Shown here in pieces: positions 23,108 through 33,052 of a stretch of 64,000 nucleotides of DNA. Made by a program: the position numbers and the translations under genes. A model generated the notes under the pieces. The model made no database searches and was not told where the DNA came from. It was given only the letters and a program-made list of their open reading frames with translations. This DNA comes from Megamerina dolium (lineage: Eukaryota > Arthropoda > Insecta > Diptera > Megamerinidae), in NCBI GenBank assembly GCA_963854835.1, contig OY978528.1, forward strand, positions 33,711,335 to 33,775,334, written 5' to 3'. Each line of letters starts with the position of its first letter. The stretch's first letter is position 1.

Positions 23108-23234
23108 TTTCAGAAAAAGTTATGTCACAAGGGTTCTGCCATTCGCAACCGGCTAATAATAGTAGGTCCCTTCTAATACCATTCGAATTTAATACGCAAA
23201 ACAGTGCTGGAAGAGAAGCTCGGTGATGTTACAA
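23108..23234 (+). mobile_element. SINE fragment left of a MITE-like insertion
   Basis: CAGAAAAAGTTATGTCACAA, GGTTCTGCCATTCGCAACCG, AGTAGGTCCCTTCTAATACC and GGAAGAGAAGCTCGG follow the SINE body in order. The element then breaks off; its type-B tail resumes at 23755, on the far side of a 520-bp insertion. Confidence 0.75.
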
Positions 23235-23754
23235 TTATAGCGTTTTCTTTTTTCAATAAAAGTGTTACATTTCTCTAGTGTGGCCTGCTACCCGACAAAA
23301 ATGCTACCTTTCTCATGTAAGAAAAGATAAAAAAAACTGTTACGCTCACAAATGTAATGTTATAATGTTGATATGTGTACATGTAATGCTGATATATATA
23401 CATGATGATATATATTAATCTTCATCTTCAGAAGACGAAGATGAATCCAGTTGTTTAGAACTTCACTTGTTGCAATAATTACACTCTCTAGTATTTTATA
23501 TATTTATTTTTTTTTTATTCCACGAGAAATCACAAAAGATTGACTGAGAATCGGCTAATTTGTAGTGCAACACTTTTGCCTTGTCATTTAATAGAGTGTA
23601 AGAATGTTACACTTTTCCCCGTTTAGAGGGCAACATTTTTGAGAAAGAACATAACACCCGATGAAATGCATTTAAGAAAAGAACATAAAATTTTGACAGC
23701 CCTGGCAAAGGGCAAAAAAGTGTAACATTTAATTGAGAAAAGAAAAAGCTATTA
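23235..23754. mobile_element. MITE-like non-autonomous element with about 38-bp imperfect terminal inverted repeats
   Basis: The left end (TTATAGCGTTTTCTTTTTTC, then AATAAAAGTGTTACATTT) matches the complement of the right end (TAATAGCTTTTTCTTTTCTC, then AATTAAATGTTACACTTT) with a few mismatches. About 440 bp of non-coding AT-rich sequence lies between, with an internal 9-bp hairpin (TTCATCTTC ... GAAGATGAA) near 23421-23446. It sits between two parts of one SINE. I could not identify the target duplication, so I do not assign a superfamily. Confidence 0.62.
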
Positions 23755-23831
23755 GTCTTTCTGGCCTAAGTGTGTCTTCTCAGAGAGAGAGAGAGGGGGG
23801 GGGGGAGGTCAACCACAATAACCTAACCTAA
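23755..23831 (+). mobile_element. SINE type-B 3' tail, right of the MITE-like insertion
   Basis: TCTTTCTGGCCTAAGTGTGT then CTTCTCAGAGAGAG...CAACCACAATAACCTAACCTAA matches the 3' end of the SINE copy at 48690-48748. A run of about eleven G at 23795-23805 interrupts the GA tract. Confidence 0.75.
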
Positions 23832-26800
23832 TCGATCCGTTCAACAACAACAAAATCTACTTTGAAGATAACTGTCGCGGAAGTGTACCAACAAAGCATA
23901 CGAAAGTATTGTTGCTTTGACTTTAGTATACACAAAGAACAAATTAAAGAAATGAAAAAGACAAATTTGTTTGTGTATTTCGTACTTCTTTGTACGAAGG
24001 GCTGCACGTGCATATTAGAATGCACAGTCTATGCCTTAATGCTTTTAGAAAAGCAAATATACATGAAGTGCATACACGTGGGAGTCAGTGTTGTAGTATA
24101 TTTTGGCTGCATTACATAATTGAGGAGTATCATAGAAATCGATATTTTGCAATTTCTTTTTATGCTAATTTGGAGCTCTCCAGGTTGCTGACACCTATCA
24201 AAATATTTTTATTTTTAGGACAAATTCGGTGTAGAAAAAAATTAATTTTCGCAAGAGCAATAGCATGTATAAGAGATTTAAAAAAATAGGTCAATAATAA
24301 ATAAAAATCAAATTTACAGTAACACTAGCTATATTATTAATTTTGTCTATATCGCTTCAGACAAAATAATCATATTTATACAGTTAAATGCCATTATTCT
24401 AACAATTCTCATGAATAATGTTGATAATTACAATATGTTTAAAATAAAAAGACATAATTCCAAAGTTTGAATCCTTGTACCTTGTAGATGCAGAACATGA
24501 CGTTAAAAAACTTTCTCAATTTCTCAACAATTTTGAAAAATGGGTTTATAACATTTTGTAAAAGTTACTGCGCACTTGTTTAAGCACATTACATATAAAT
24601 ATCTGCACATATTATAATGATCTCAATTATTTTTGTCATATGAGTAATGTTTCAAATTTAATTAAAACAGTATTTATGCGACATCTTGTACAAATGATAT
24701 ATACAAAAATTGAACATTTGATGACAGTGTGCGTAATTATTGTTTAAATCGGTTCTAAAATTAAAAGGAGATAATGAGAAATTGTTGTTCATACGTCATA
24801 TGTTCTTTTGCGGGAGTAAAATTTGTGGGCTTGTCGGGTAAGTCATGACGTATCCTCTTATAGCAGACGGCATTGAAATATTTGCACTGCTGGGGTCATT
24901 CGAATAGAATATAAATTGATTTGTAAATGTATTGGAATTGAGTGATTTTAATATATCTCTTGCGGAGAGAATGTTTGATGGCTCGTGACCGGATCTTCGA
25001 CGCCATTCAATTACTATTTATTTGGTTCATTGCAATGTGGCTTGAATAGTAAATCGTTCGAACCTTAGTTATCAAACAATTTCATAACCAATTCTTCGTT
25101 GAAAAATCATCAAAATCATAAATTCAACTTTGCTTTATATATGTAAATAATATATGAGTTTTGAGTTTCTCTTAAGTCATATGAAACATGTGTTATGACT
25201 TTTCCGACAATCTCAAAAATTGTATGCAATTTATGCTTTATTTTGTTTGATTTTCTTTGTTTCCTTCGTTATTTTTCATTTTTGGTCGCTTATTATTTGT
25301 CAAACCACCCACAAGTTTTTGCTCATTTCTCGCAAATACATTGTGTTGTGATATGTGTGTATGTAGTAGAAATGCAATGCATAATTTATACGAGAAAAAA
25401 ATGTCATCTTCTCACATTCTACTTTTAATTGCTAATATCTGAATTGAGAATGAAAGAAAAAAGAATCCTTGTTTTTTGTGTGCGTTAAGTTTAAAAGTAA
25501 AGTTTCTGTAACTTTTTTTCAGAATTTGTATCTCACATTTGTGTACTTTAGTATACATTTTCTTTTTGTTTCCTGCATAAGTACAGTAAATGCATCAAAA
25601 GTATCTGCTTAGTTAAATTATTATACACAAACAGAATTTGAAAATAAAAGCAATCTAAAAAGTCATAAGATTAATGAATTTTTGGTTTAACCTTTATGGA
25701 ATTACAAAATATACACACGTATATTATTGTATCAACATATTAAGTATAGCATATACTCATAATACATCAAGTAATACAGCAAAAAGCGCTTTATATTAAT
25801 TAAGCTATTGAATGAAACTACTTAAATTTAATACTTACACATTTTGTATAGTATGATCGTCATCATTTTTGACGTCATTACTTTCACCGTCATCATCATC
25901 ATTATCATCATTAAACGCATCGACATATTACCCATATATTAACATGCATTAAATTTTAATTAACGAACACTCAAGGAGAATTTAATTTCCGTTTCCGTTT
26001 ATATAGCGCTAATGTAAGTGTATTTTTTATTATTTACTCACACACACACATTCACCTCCATCTATTATTGTCTGTGTATGAATATGGAGAGTATGAGTAC
26101 TAGTATGTATATAGTGAATTTATTTAATGTGTCTAGAAAATATATATTAGCTTAATATTATGGTGTTGTTACAATTCAATCATGTTCATTACGAATTAAT
26201 TAAATTGTTTTCCAGTACTCTCATACTATATACTCACACATTCATGTTAACATAGACATGTGAAATTGATACTCTTGTATTTGTTCCATACTATTGGAAT
26301 TTGTTTTCATTTTATATGAATATCGTCGTCTTTAATGACGAAATTAATTTGTGTTCAATAGAGTTTAAATTAAAATAAATTAAGCAATTTGTAAATTTTT
26401 CTTGATAGCAATGATGGAATCTATGTAAAATTTTAAAAGATCGGTGCATACAAAAATCATCACAAAAAAAAACAATACTCTTGAGGACCCAAGTTGTGTC
26501 ATTTCACCCTATGAACTCTATTCATGTGCAACTGAAACACATATAATTTGACTACTTTTAGTGACCCCTTAGTATTCATTTGACTGTGTACGTGCTCATT
26601 GTTCGTTTTAAAACTTTACTGCTTTGTGAAATCACATAAAAATAAAGTGAGCAAGGATATTTAATTTCGGATGTAATATATTGAAATTATACAATTCAAA
26701 GAAACCGAGAACACTATAAGACATTGACTTGCTTTGTCCTGAACGTATTTCTTTGATCTTTAAATAGGGGACGGTAGGGCGAGTTTCAACAGTTTTTGGT

Positions 26801-27202
26801 TAAAGATATTTTCAAACACTTTTAATCTTTAAATAAAAAGTAAGTGCGGTAAATTGCAACAGTTTTTTAGGAAGATTTTTTTGAACATATACTTAAGATG
26901 AGTTTAATATTTTTTCATACATAATTTCGAAAGTTCGTCATTTAAGTAAATTTTGAAAAAAAAACAATTTTTGTCTTATTTCGACTACACCATTTCCAAT
27001 TGTAAATGAGAAATTCATTTTTATTACATATTTTTGAAATAATTACAATAAATACAATTTTTTTATAAGCGCACAGGCATATCTTGATGAATGATTGCAT
27101 CCGCATGGAACTATGATGCATGTTGGCCTTTGAATCATCCACCAGCTTTTCTAAATAGTGAAGTAGCTGTTCCCCTTTATTTGGACCATTTACATGTGGG
27201 CT
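23832..27202. other. AT-rich DNA, no gene seen
   Basis: Nothing coding is recognised. There are CAT/ATC triplet runs at 25862-25918 and a short CA run near 26040. Two similar phrases (GGTAGGGCGAGTTTCAACAG at 26771 and GTGCGGTAAATTGCAACAG at 26844) form a weak ~75-bp direct repeat. Confidence 0.5.
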
Positions 27203-27350
27203 TGATTATTTCGCATTTTCATTTGACGGCTTCTCATTTTCATTCGCCACTTTTGCCTTTTCATTTCACGCTTTCTCATTTACAATTGACTATTCTAATT
27301 TTCAATTGACGTTTTCGCGTTTTCAATTGACCCTTTCTCATTTACAATTG
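27203..27350. repeat. 21-bp minisatellite, about 7 diverged units
   Basis: Units of 20-22 bp follow the pattern GACGCTTTCTCATTTTCAATT, with variants such as GACGTTTTCGCGTTTTCAATT and GACCCTTTCTCATTTACAATT. Units are contiguous, not separated by unique spacers, so this is a tandem array. No protein is implied. Confidence 0.85.
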
Positions 27351-27478
27351 GAAGTGGAAGGAACTGGAATTAAAAAAAAAACGTTTTAACAAAAGTCACA
27401 AAAATTTTTTATAAATATTCCTCCTAGAAACGAAACAGGCGATATTAACAGTTTGATATTTTATCTTGTACCTATCCT

Positions 27479-27847
27479 GTACTGGGTGCCGTAGCTCAGT
27501 GGTTAGTGTGTTCGCCTTCTGATCTGTAGGTCGTGGTTCAATACCCGGCTGATGCATAACAAATTTTATATCGAAAAGATTTTTCTTTCAAATGGTACCC
27601 ACCTGTCGGCAAGCAATTGGCAATTCTTCCGACAGTAACAACTTGCCATGAAAAAGCTTCTAAAAAGAACTCTGTGACAAAGCTCAGAAAAAGTGATGTC
27701 ACAAGTGTTCTGCCGTTCGGAACCGGCTAAAATAAGTAGGTCCATTCTAATACTGTCCAAAATTTAAGACGCACAACAGTAATAGAAGAGAAGCTCGGCC
27801 AATGAGCCCTTTGGGGCTTTAAGTGCCACATATTTATTTTTATTTTT
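27479..27847 (+). mobile_element. tRNA-derived SINE, full length
   Basis: The tRNA-like head starts GGGTGCCGTAGCTCAGTGG with the A box TAGCTCAGTGGTTAG and B box GGTTCAATACC. The body and the GGGGCTTTAAGTGCCACATA end are complete and followed by a T/A-rich tail. A 9-bp repeat TACCTATCC lies at 27470-27478 and 27848-27856 and is probably the target duplication. Confidence 0.93.
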
Positions 27848-27856
27848 TACCTATCC

Positions 27857-29291
27857 GAAGTTAGCCATAAATATGAAATTCGCACCATGTATGAACTCGC
27901 CCACCCTTCCCTAATATATAGACCAATGTATAGTTGCTGTTTTGAAAACGTCTTCTTCTTCTTATATTGGAGAATATATTAATTTTGGGAACAAGTGCAG
28001 AATAGCGCACTTAAAGAAAAAATAAATTAATTTCTTCGTATAGACCCTATTTTTGTGAATATAAAAAACCAAAAATTGTTTGTGGCTTAAGGTCAAAGTT
28101 CAAATTTGCGATAGAAATTACTCAATAAATTTGCAATTTTCTTACAATATGGGTATATTAAATACCTTTTCAGTGATATCACTTTTTTCTAAGCTTTGTC
28201 ACAGAATTCTTTTAGGTCATACAATTACCTTTACAGTTACAATTGCAATTACAATTACTTTTTCGATAGAATTACCTGTATGTCTTCAAATTTAGTTTTG
28301 TGACCATCAGTATTTTCAGATAAAAGTCTTTTTTAATAGCTGGCCTTCGACTGGGTGCGAAAAAACCCATATAGGTCCGGCGCCGGTATTTTGATCATAA
28401 TTTTTAAAATATTCAAAATAGGCTATAAATGTTATATATCATTAAAAAGGCATTAAAAAGGCTTTTCTTTTGATTTATTCTACATAGATCATTGGATGAG
28501 CGGAATATTTGCATTTATGTAAGCATGAAAAACAAACATATCTTTATATACTCGTATGCTTGCTAAGATATATTTTAAGTTGTTAAAAAATTATTGAATA
28601 TTATTGTGACTCGTATTTTTTCATTATTTTTATAAAAGAAGTTTTGTTGCGCATTTATTTTGAAATGCTTTAACATTCCAAATATTTTTAAACGATCGTA
28701 TGTAGTAGCGTTGATTTTTTTCATATTTATCGTACTTAGCTAAAAGAATTCATTACCTAACAAAAGATGGTAAAACTTTAAGTGCATTATACAAAATAGA
28801 ATGTATCATAGTATCATACACGGGTACTCTATTGCGTAAAACCAAAAATTTAATGTAGTTACAACAACAACTAAAAGAACCACAGCAACATATGTATGTA
28901 TGATGCTAAAATGCTATTGCCACATTTTTTCTATGCGTTGCATCTGTTTACACCAACTTGCCTTCGGAGAAGATGCTGTTTTAGCAGCTCGCCTAAGTTT
29001 TCATACAAATATATTGTACACATGTATACAAACATACGTACATATACATACGAGTATAAGCGTAGATGCTCCAACTGAATGCATTTAGTAACTACTGCCA
29101 TAGATACTCGTACCATTTTGATTGCAACTATGTACTCATAATACTGCAATGTGCTGGCAGGCGTACGTGTCGCTATTTATGCATTATCCTATGAGTATTC
29201 TTCCACAAGTACGTATTATGAATGTTGGAAGCAAAAATGAACATTTTAAATTGTTAAGTATACGCGTGAAGAGTTGTATTCGTGCGGAATG
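27857..29291. other. AT-rich DNA; one tiny inverted SINE scrap at 28176-28215
   Basis: At 28176-28215, TATCACTTTTTTCTAAGCTT followed by TGTCACAGAATTCTTTTAG matches the complement of the SINE segment with GACAAAGCTCAGAAAAAGTG. Otherwise nothing is recognised. Confidence 0.5.
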
Positions 29292-29293
29292 TA

Positions 29294-30465
29294 CGAGGGC
29301 GGATTGATAATGAAGCTACCTAGCTAGTAGCAAAAAAAAACATTTTTAGTAAGACGATATTCCAACTTTTTTATACCATCTGAATAATACGATTTCGGGA
29401 ACCCCTCAACATACGCGTTAGTTTCGGTAATCACTTCTTCGTTTGAGCTGAATCTTTTTCCTGCGAGCCATTTTTTCAAGTTTGGAAACAGAAAAAGTCA
29501 CTAGGAGCTAAATCTGGACTATAAGGTGGATGATCAACCAATTCGAAGTGTATTTCACGTAATTTTAGCATCGTATCTAATGCTGTGTAAACCGGTGCGT
29601 TGTCTTGAAGAAAGAGCACTTTTTTCTTCTTTAAATGAGGTCGTTTTTTCTTGATTGCATCATTCAATTGATCCAATAATGCACGATAATACTTTCCTGT
29701 GATTGTGGATCCTTTTTCAAAATAATCGATAAGCAATATTCCGAGTGCATCCCAAAAACAGTGGCCATAACCTTGCCACCCGATTTCACTGCCTTCGTCT
29801 TCTTCGGAGCACTTCCATCAGCTGCCACCTATTGTTTCGATTGATTTTTGGTTTCAGGTGTGTAGTGGTGGACCCACGTTTCATCAGCAGTTATTAATCG
29901 ACGCCAAAAATCAACAGGATTACGCTTTATCATGTCCAAACACCGCTGTGAAGTGGTCTCTCGAACTCGTTTTTGTTCTACACTGAGCAAATGCGGCACC
30001 CATCTGCCGATAGCTTTTTCATATGCAAATGTTCATGCAAAATGTTGAACACACGTTCATATGAGATGTTTACCATTTCAACAATATCACGCAACTTGAC
30101 TCGGCGATCATTCATAACGATACCGAGGATGGCGTTCCTGTTGATGGTATTGTTGCAGTGCTTGTTCGGCCGCGTTTAAATTCAGCAATCCAATATTTTA
30201 CCATGTAATCTGAATTTTGTCTCTTCGCCGTTTTCGCTTTCAAATAATAGTGTTTAATCACTGAACGAAATTCGCTTTTTTCCATTTTTCAAGAAACACA
30301 AAAGTTGGTTACTTCAAACGACTACAACAAATAAACTAATCGATGAATTTGGGTGAAATTTTACAGCTGACGTTTGACAGATCGCAATTTCTAAAAAAAA
30401 GTTTTTATGTTTGTTCTGCCTTATGCAGAAGCTACTTATGTAGCTTCTTTATCAATCCGCCCTCG
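29294..30465 (-). mobile_element. mariner (DD34D) element, full length, inactive
   Basis: Terminal inverted repeats begin CGAGGGCGGATTGATAA on both sides (29294 and, inverted, ending 30465), extending through AAGCTAC with an indel. The left side has TA at 29292-29293; the right side has TG where TA is expected, probably mutated. Size is about 1.17 kb. The transposase gene lies on the minus strand and is broken. Confidence 0.9.
29331..30285 (-). pseudogene. mariner transposase pseudogene (DD34D)
   Basis: The start is at 30283-30285 (MEKSEFRSVIKHYYLKAKTA). VKYWIAEFKRGRTST follows, then a short deletion with frameshift, VKLRDIVEMVNISYERVFNI, another frameshift, TTSQRCLDMIKRNPVDFWRR, ITADETWVHHY (first Asp region), a stop at the CAATAG in the NQSKQ block, and VMATVF. 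LFLQDNAPVYTA (second Asp) and YSPDLAPSDFF (third Asp) are 34 residues apart, which defines a DD34D mariner. The C-terminal DGIKKLEYRLTK block is present. At least three frameshifts and two stops exclude activity. Confidence 0.9.
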
Positions 30466-30728
30466 TGCATATATTCATACACGCAAGAATGTATGCACGT
30501 AGATCCACATATCATATTTGTGCAACTGTGTTCGTACGTAAACTCTTGTACTATGTAATGCAGGTTACTTGCTGTTGTTATAAAATTCATATTCACGTAT
30601 TGTATTTAATATAGTGTTGATATAAACCCGCGTTATATAGGCTTGTGAAAGTCATGACGCATTTTTAGGACAAATTTCAATTAACGATGTAATTTAATCC
30701 GTGATATTTTTCGGAAAGCTGCATAATT

Positions 30729-31308
30729 CCTCGGTGATTTTTTAAGAGCCTTCGGAGTTGGTTAAAAAAAAACATATAAAATTTAGAGAATGTTGAGGCG
30801 ATAGAACGATCTATATAATTCAATATTTAAAGATGATTTCATGTAAATGTTGACCGCGGCTGCGCCTCAAATGGTTCGTACGTTGGATCCAATTTTGGCA
30901 TACTCTCTCCAACTTATCGTCCGGTATCTCAAGAATAAATCGATAATTCACGCTCATCAACAACACTGAGGGATATAGCTGCAATATTTTCCTCTGTCTC
31001 CACTCTACTTATGCATGTTGGTGGTTTAATGTCCAATAATGTAAATTTGATGCGAAATTTAGTCACAAGATTCCGAATAGCCGCTTCAGAATATCGACCA
31101 AACTGATCATAAAATAAATGAATGAATGAACCCAGCATGAATTTTGATAATAAAATTCAATAACCTGCAAGCGTTGTTTGTTTCTAACTCGATTCATGGT
31201 TAAATCATAGACCAAACTGAATATGTGTGACAGTAACATGTTACACGAAAACAGCTGAGCTACCAAAAACAATGTTTCCAAAAGAGAGTTGCTAAAAAAT
31301 CACCCTGT
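30729..31308 (-). mobile_element. internally deleted mariner-superfamily element (about 580 bp)
   Basis: Short terminal inverted repeats (core GGTGATTTTTTA at 30733-30744 and inverted at 31292-31304) bound the element. The coding strand is minus. It keeps the two ends of a transposase gene but lacks the catalytic core, as in non-autonomous deletion derivatives. Confidence 0.78.
30820..31197 (-). pseudogene. transposase remnant: N-terminal HTH joined to extreme C-terminus
   Basis: From ATG 31197 the frame reads MNRVRNKQRLQVIEFYYQNS. It then shifts to the second HTH region (YDQFGRYSEAAIRNLVTKFR, TLLDIKPP, EENIAAISLSVVDERELSI). A jump follows directly to the C-terminus in another frame: EIPDDKLERVCQNWIQR then NHLRRSRGQHLHEIIFK and a stop at about 30820. 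The Asp-bearing core is missing, so about 200 residues were deleted. It resembles transposases related to the DD41D group and is clearly different from the copy at 15.3 kb. Confidence 0.8.
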
Positions 31309-31329
31309 AGAAGAACTAGTCTTTTCCAA

Positions 31330-31720
31330 TAGATGAACTGAATGAGTTGCTATTCGATCGAATAATTTACGACTCAAGTCATTTTGGAATCAACAAAATA
31401 AATAGTAGTGAAATGGCACAAGGTGCGGTGAGTATGGTGGTTGTGGCAAAACAACCACCGGTTTGACAATTCATTCATCCATTCATCAGAGATCAATCGT
31501 TTGAGCAGCATTTTGATCACAACACTATAATAGCTTATGTTGCAAACGATTCATTTTTTATCGCCAATCACAAAGTGTTTCAAGAAAGGGTCCATTTTGT
31601 AACGTTGAGGTGTCGCAAGTGGTGTTGCAGCTAACGAGATGGACTTCTATGAGTTCGCGCACCATCCAAATATCTAGCTTATTGTTTCCGAACGTAGTTA
31701 TGGATGGCAACAATATCTCC
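31330..31720 (-). pseudogene. second mariner transposase relic (different lineage)
   Basis: On the minus strand I can read TCDTSTLQNGPFLKHFVIGD (the first-Asp block usually followed by E-K-W-I), VCNISYY, then LPQPPYSPHLVPFHYYLF (third-Asp block, with the family's D-L-A-P changed) and QNDLSRKLFDRIATHSVHLL. The second-Asp block is missing or unrecognisable, and several stops are present. No inverted ends were found. It is an old fragment. Confidence 0.6.
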
Positions 31721-32653
31721 CTATCAAACCATATTTGACACTGTTGATCTTATGGAGCACCGTCTCCAATATATGATACTTTATGCAAGTCCAATTTAGT
31801 GCTCTCCTTTTTTTGGAAATAATAAAGTAAAATGAACATGATGTAAAAATTCAACAACACGAGCTCACATCAAATAATTATTTTTCTAAATAAAGTTTGA
31901 ACTATCGCTTGTCTATATTTTATCGTCTATCGATGTTGATATTACTTGAAGATAGTGTGATGTTGATAGTAGTGTAAAACCTATTGCAAAATACGTCATT
32001 ACTTTTGCGACAACCAATTATACATATGCTTTTTTATCTTAATTTGATTTTTCGATTACACCTTTATATAACATTTTATGTATAAACATGTTTATATCCT
32101 TCTCATATATGTAGTCTCACATGTTGGTATACAAACAAGTTTACGTACATGCTCATTTATTAAAATAAAATTAGTTTGAAAAGGAAAATATGAAGATGCT
32201 TATATGTGAGACTAATAATACATTACCCTTATTCTTAGTTGCATTTATATTTGCAATTATTATAATTATAATTGTTAGTGTGTTCATTTGAATAATTGTA
32301 CATATTGAAACAGTTAGTTGAACCAAAAAGTACGGTAATTATAATAACTTCTTGGCGTTTGCAATATAATTTCTGTTTAATTATATCATAAACATACTAA
32401 CATTAATGTAAGGCAGATCATTTTAAACATGAACATTCTTGATTTGATAAAAAGCTATTTAAAAGTAATGGTGAATTTAACACCTTTATTAGAGGTGGAA
32501 TGTTGTGACTAAATAATATATAATGCTGTAATTTAATTTACTGTCGGTATCCATTTTTTTGTAGTTTATAAAGTTTCAAGTCGTGCCAGTCGAATGAAGT
32601 GTGTTTCAAGATTTAAAAGAAGCACAATGCATGTCAACACCTTTTCATGAATG
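31721..32653. other. AT-rich DNA, no gene seen
   Basis: No supported feature. Confidence 0.55.
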
Positions 32654-32667
32654 TATGTCAACGCATT

Positions 32668-33038
32668 GTGGGTGCCGTAGCTCAGGGGTTAGTGTGTTCG
32701 CCTTCTGATCTGTAGGTCGGTGGTTCAATCCCCGGCTGATGCATAACAAATTTAATATCGATAAGATTTTTCTTTCGAACGGTACCCACCTGTCGGCAAG
32801 CAATTGGCAATTCTTCCGATAGTAACAACTTGCCATGAAAAAGCTTCTTAAAGAACTCTGTGACAAAGCTCAGAAAAAGTGATGTCACAAGTGTTCTGCC
32901 GTTCGGAACCGGCTAAAATAAGTAGGTCCCTTCTAATATTGTCCAAAATTTAAGACGCACAACAGTAATGGAAGAGAAGCTCGGCCAATGAGCCCTTTGG
33001 GGCTTTATGTGGCCACATATTTATTTTTTTTTTATTTT
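32668..33038 (+). mobile_element. tRNA-derived SINE, full length with 14-bp target duplication
   Basis: The direct repeat TATGTCAACGCATT at 32654-32667 and 33039-33052 flanks the element exactly. The A box (TAGCTCAGGGGTTAG) and B box (GGTTCAATCCC) are intact in the tRNA head, so RNA polymerase III transcription is plausible. The tail is TTTATTTTTTTTTTATTTTT. Confidence 0.95.
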
Positions 33039-33052
33039 TATGTCAACGCATT

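Noticed and set aside
27203..27350. CRISPR-like array
   Set aside because: Units are contiguous without unique spacers and the genome is eukaryotic. It is a minisatellite.
27486..27560. tRNA gene candidates at the heads of the repeated elements (also 4145, 32668, 48471, 51979, 53518)
   Set aside because: A- and B-box motifs are present, but the 5' and 3' acceptor halves do not pair as in a tRNA, and each copy is followed by the same ~280-bp body. They are SINE heads, not tRNA genes.
32645..32888. minus-strand frames reading HQPGIEP-type peptides in the SINEs (also 4223-4432, 27566-27760, 51880-52255, 53299-53550)
   Set aside because: The same peptide recurs only because the SINE recurs. It is the translation of a non-coding retroposon.
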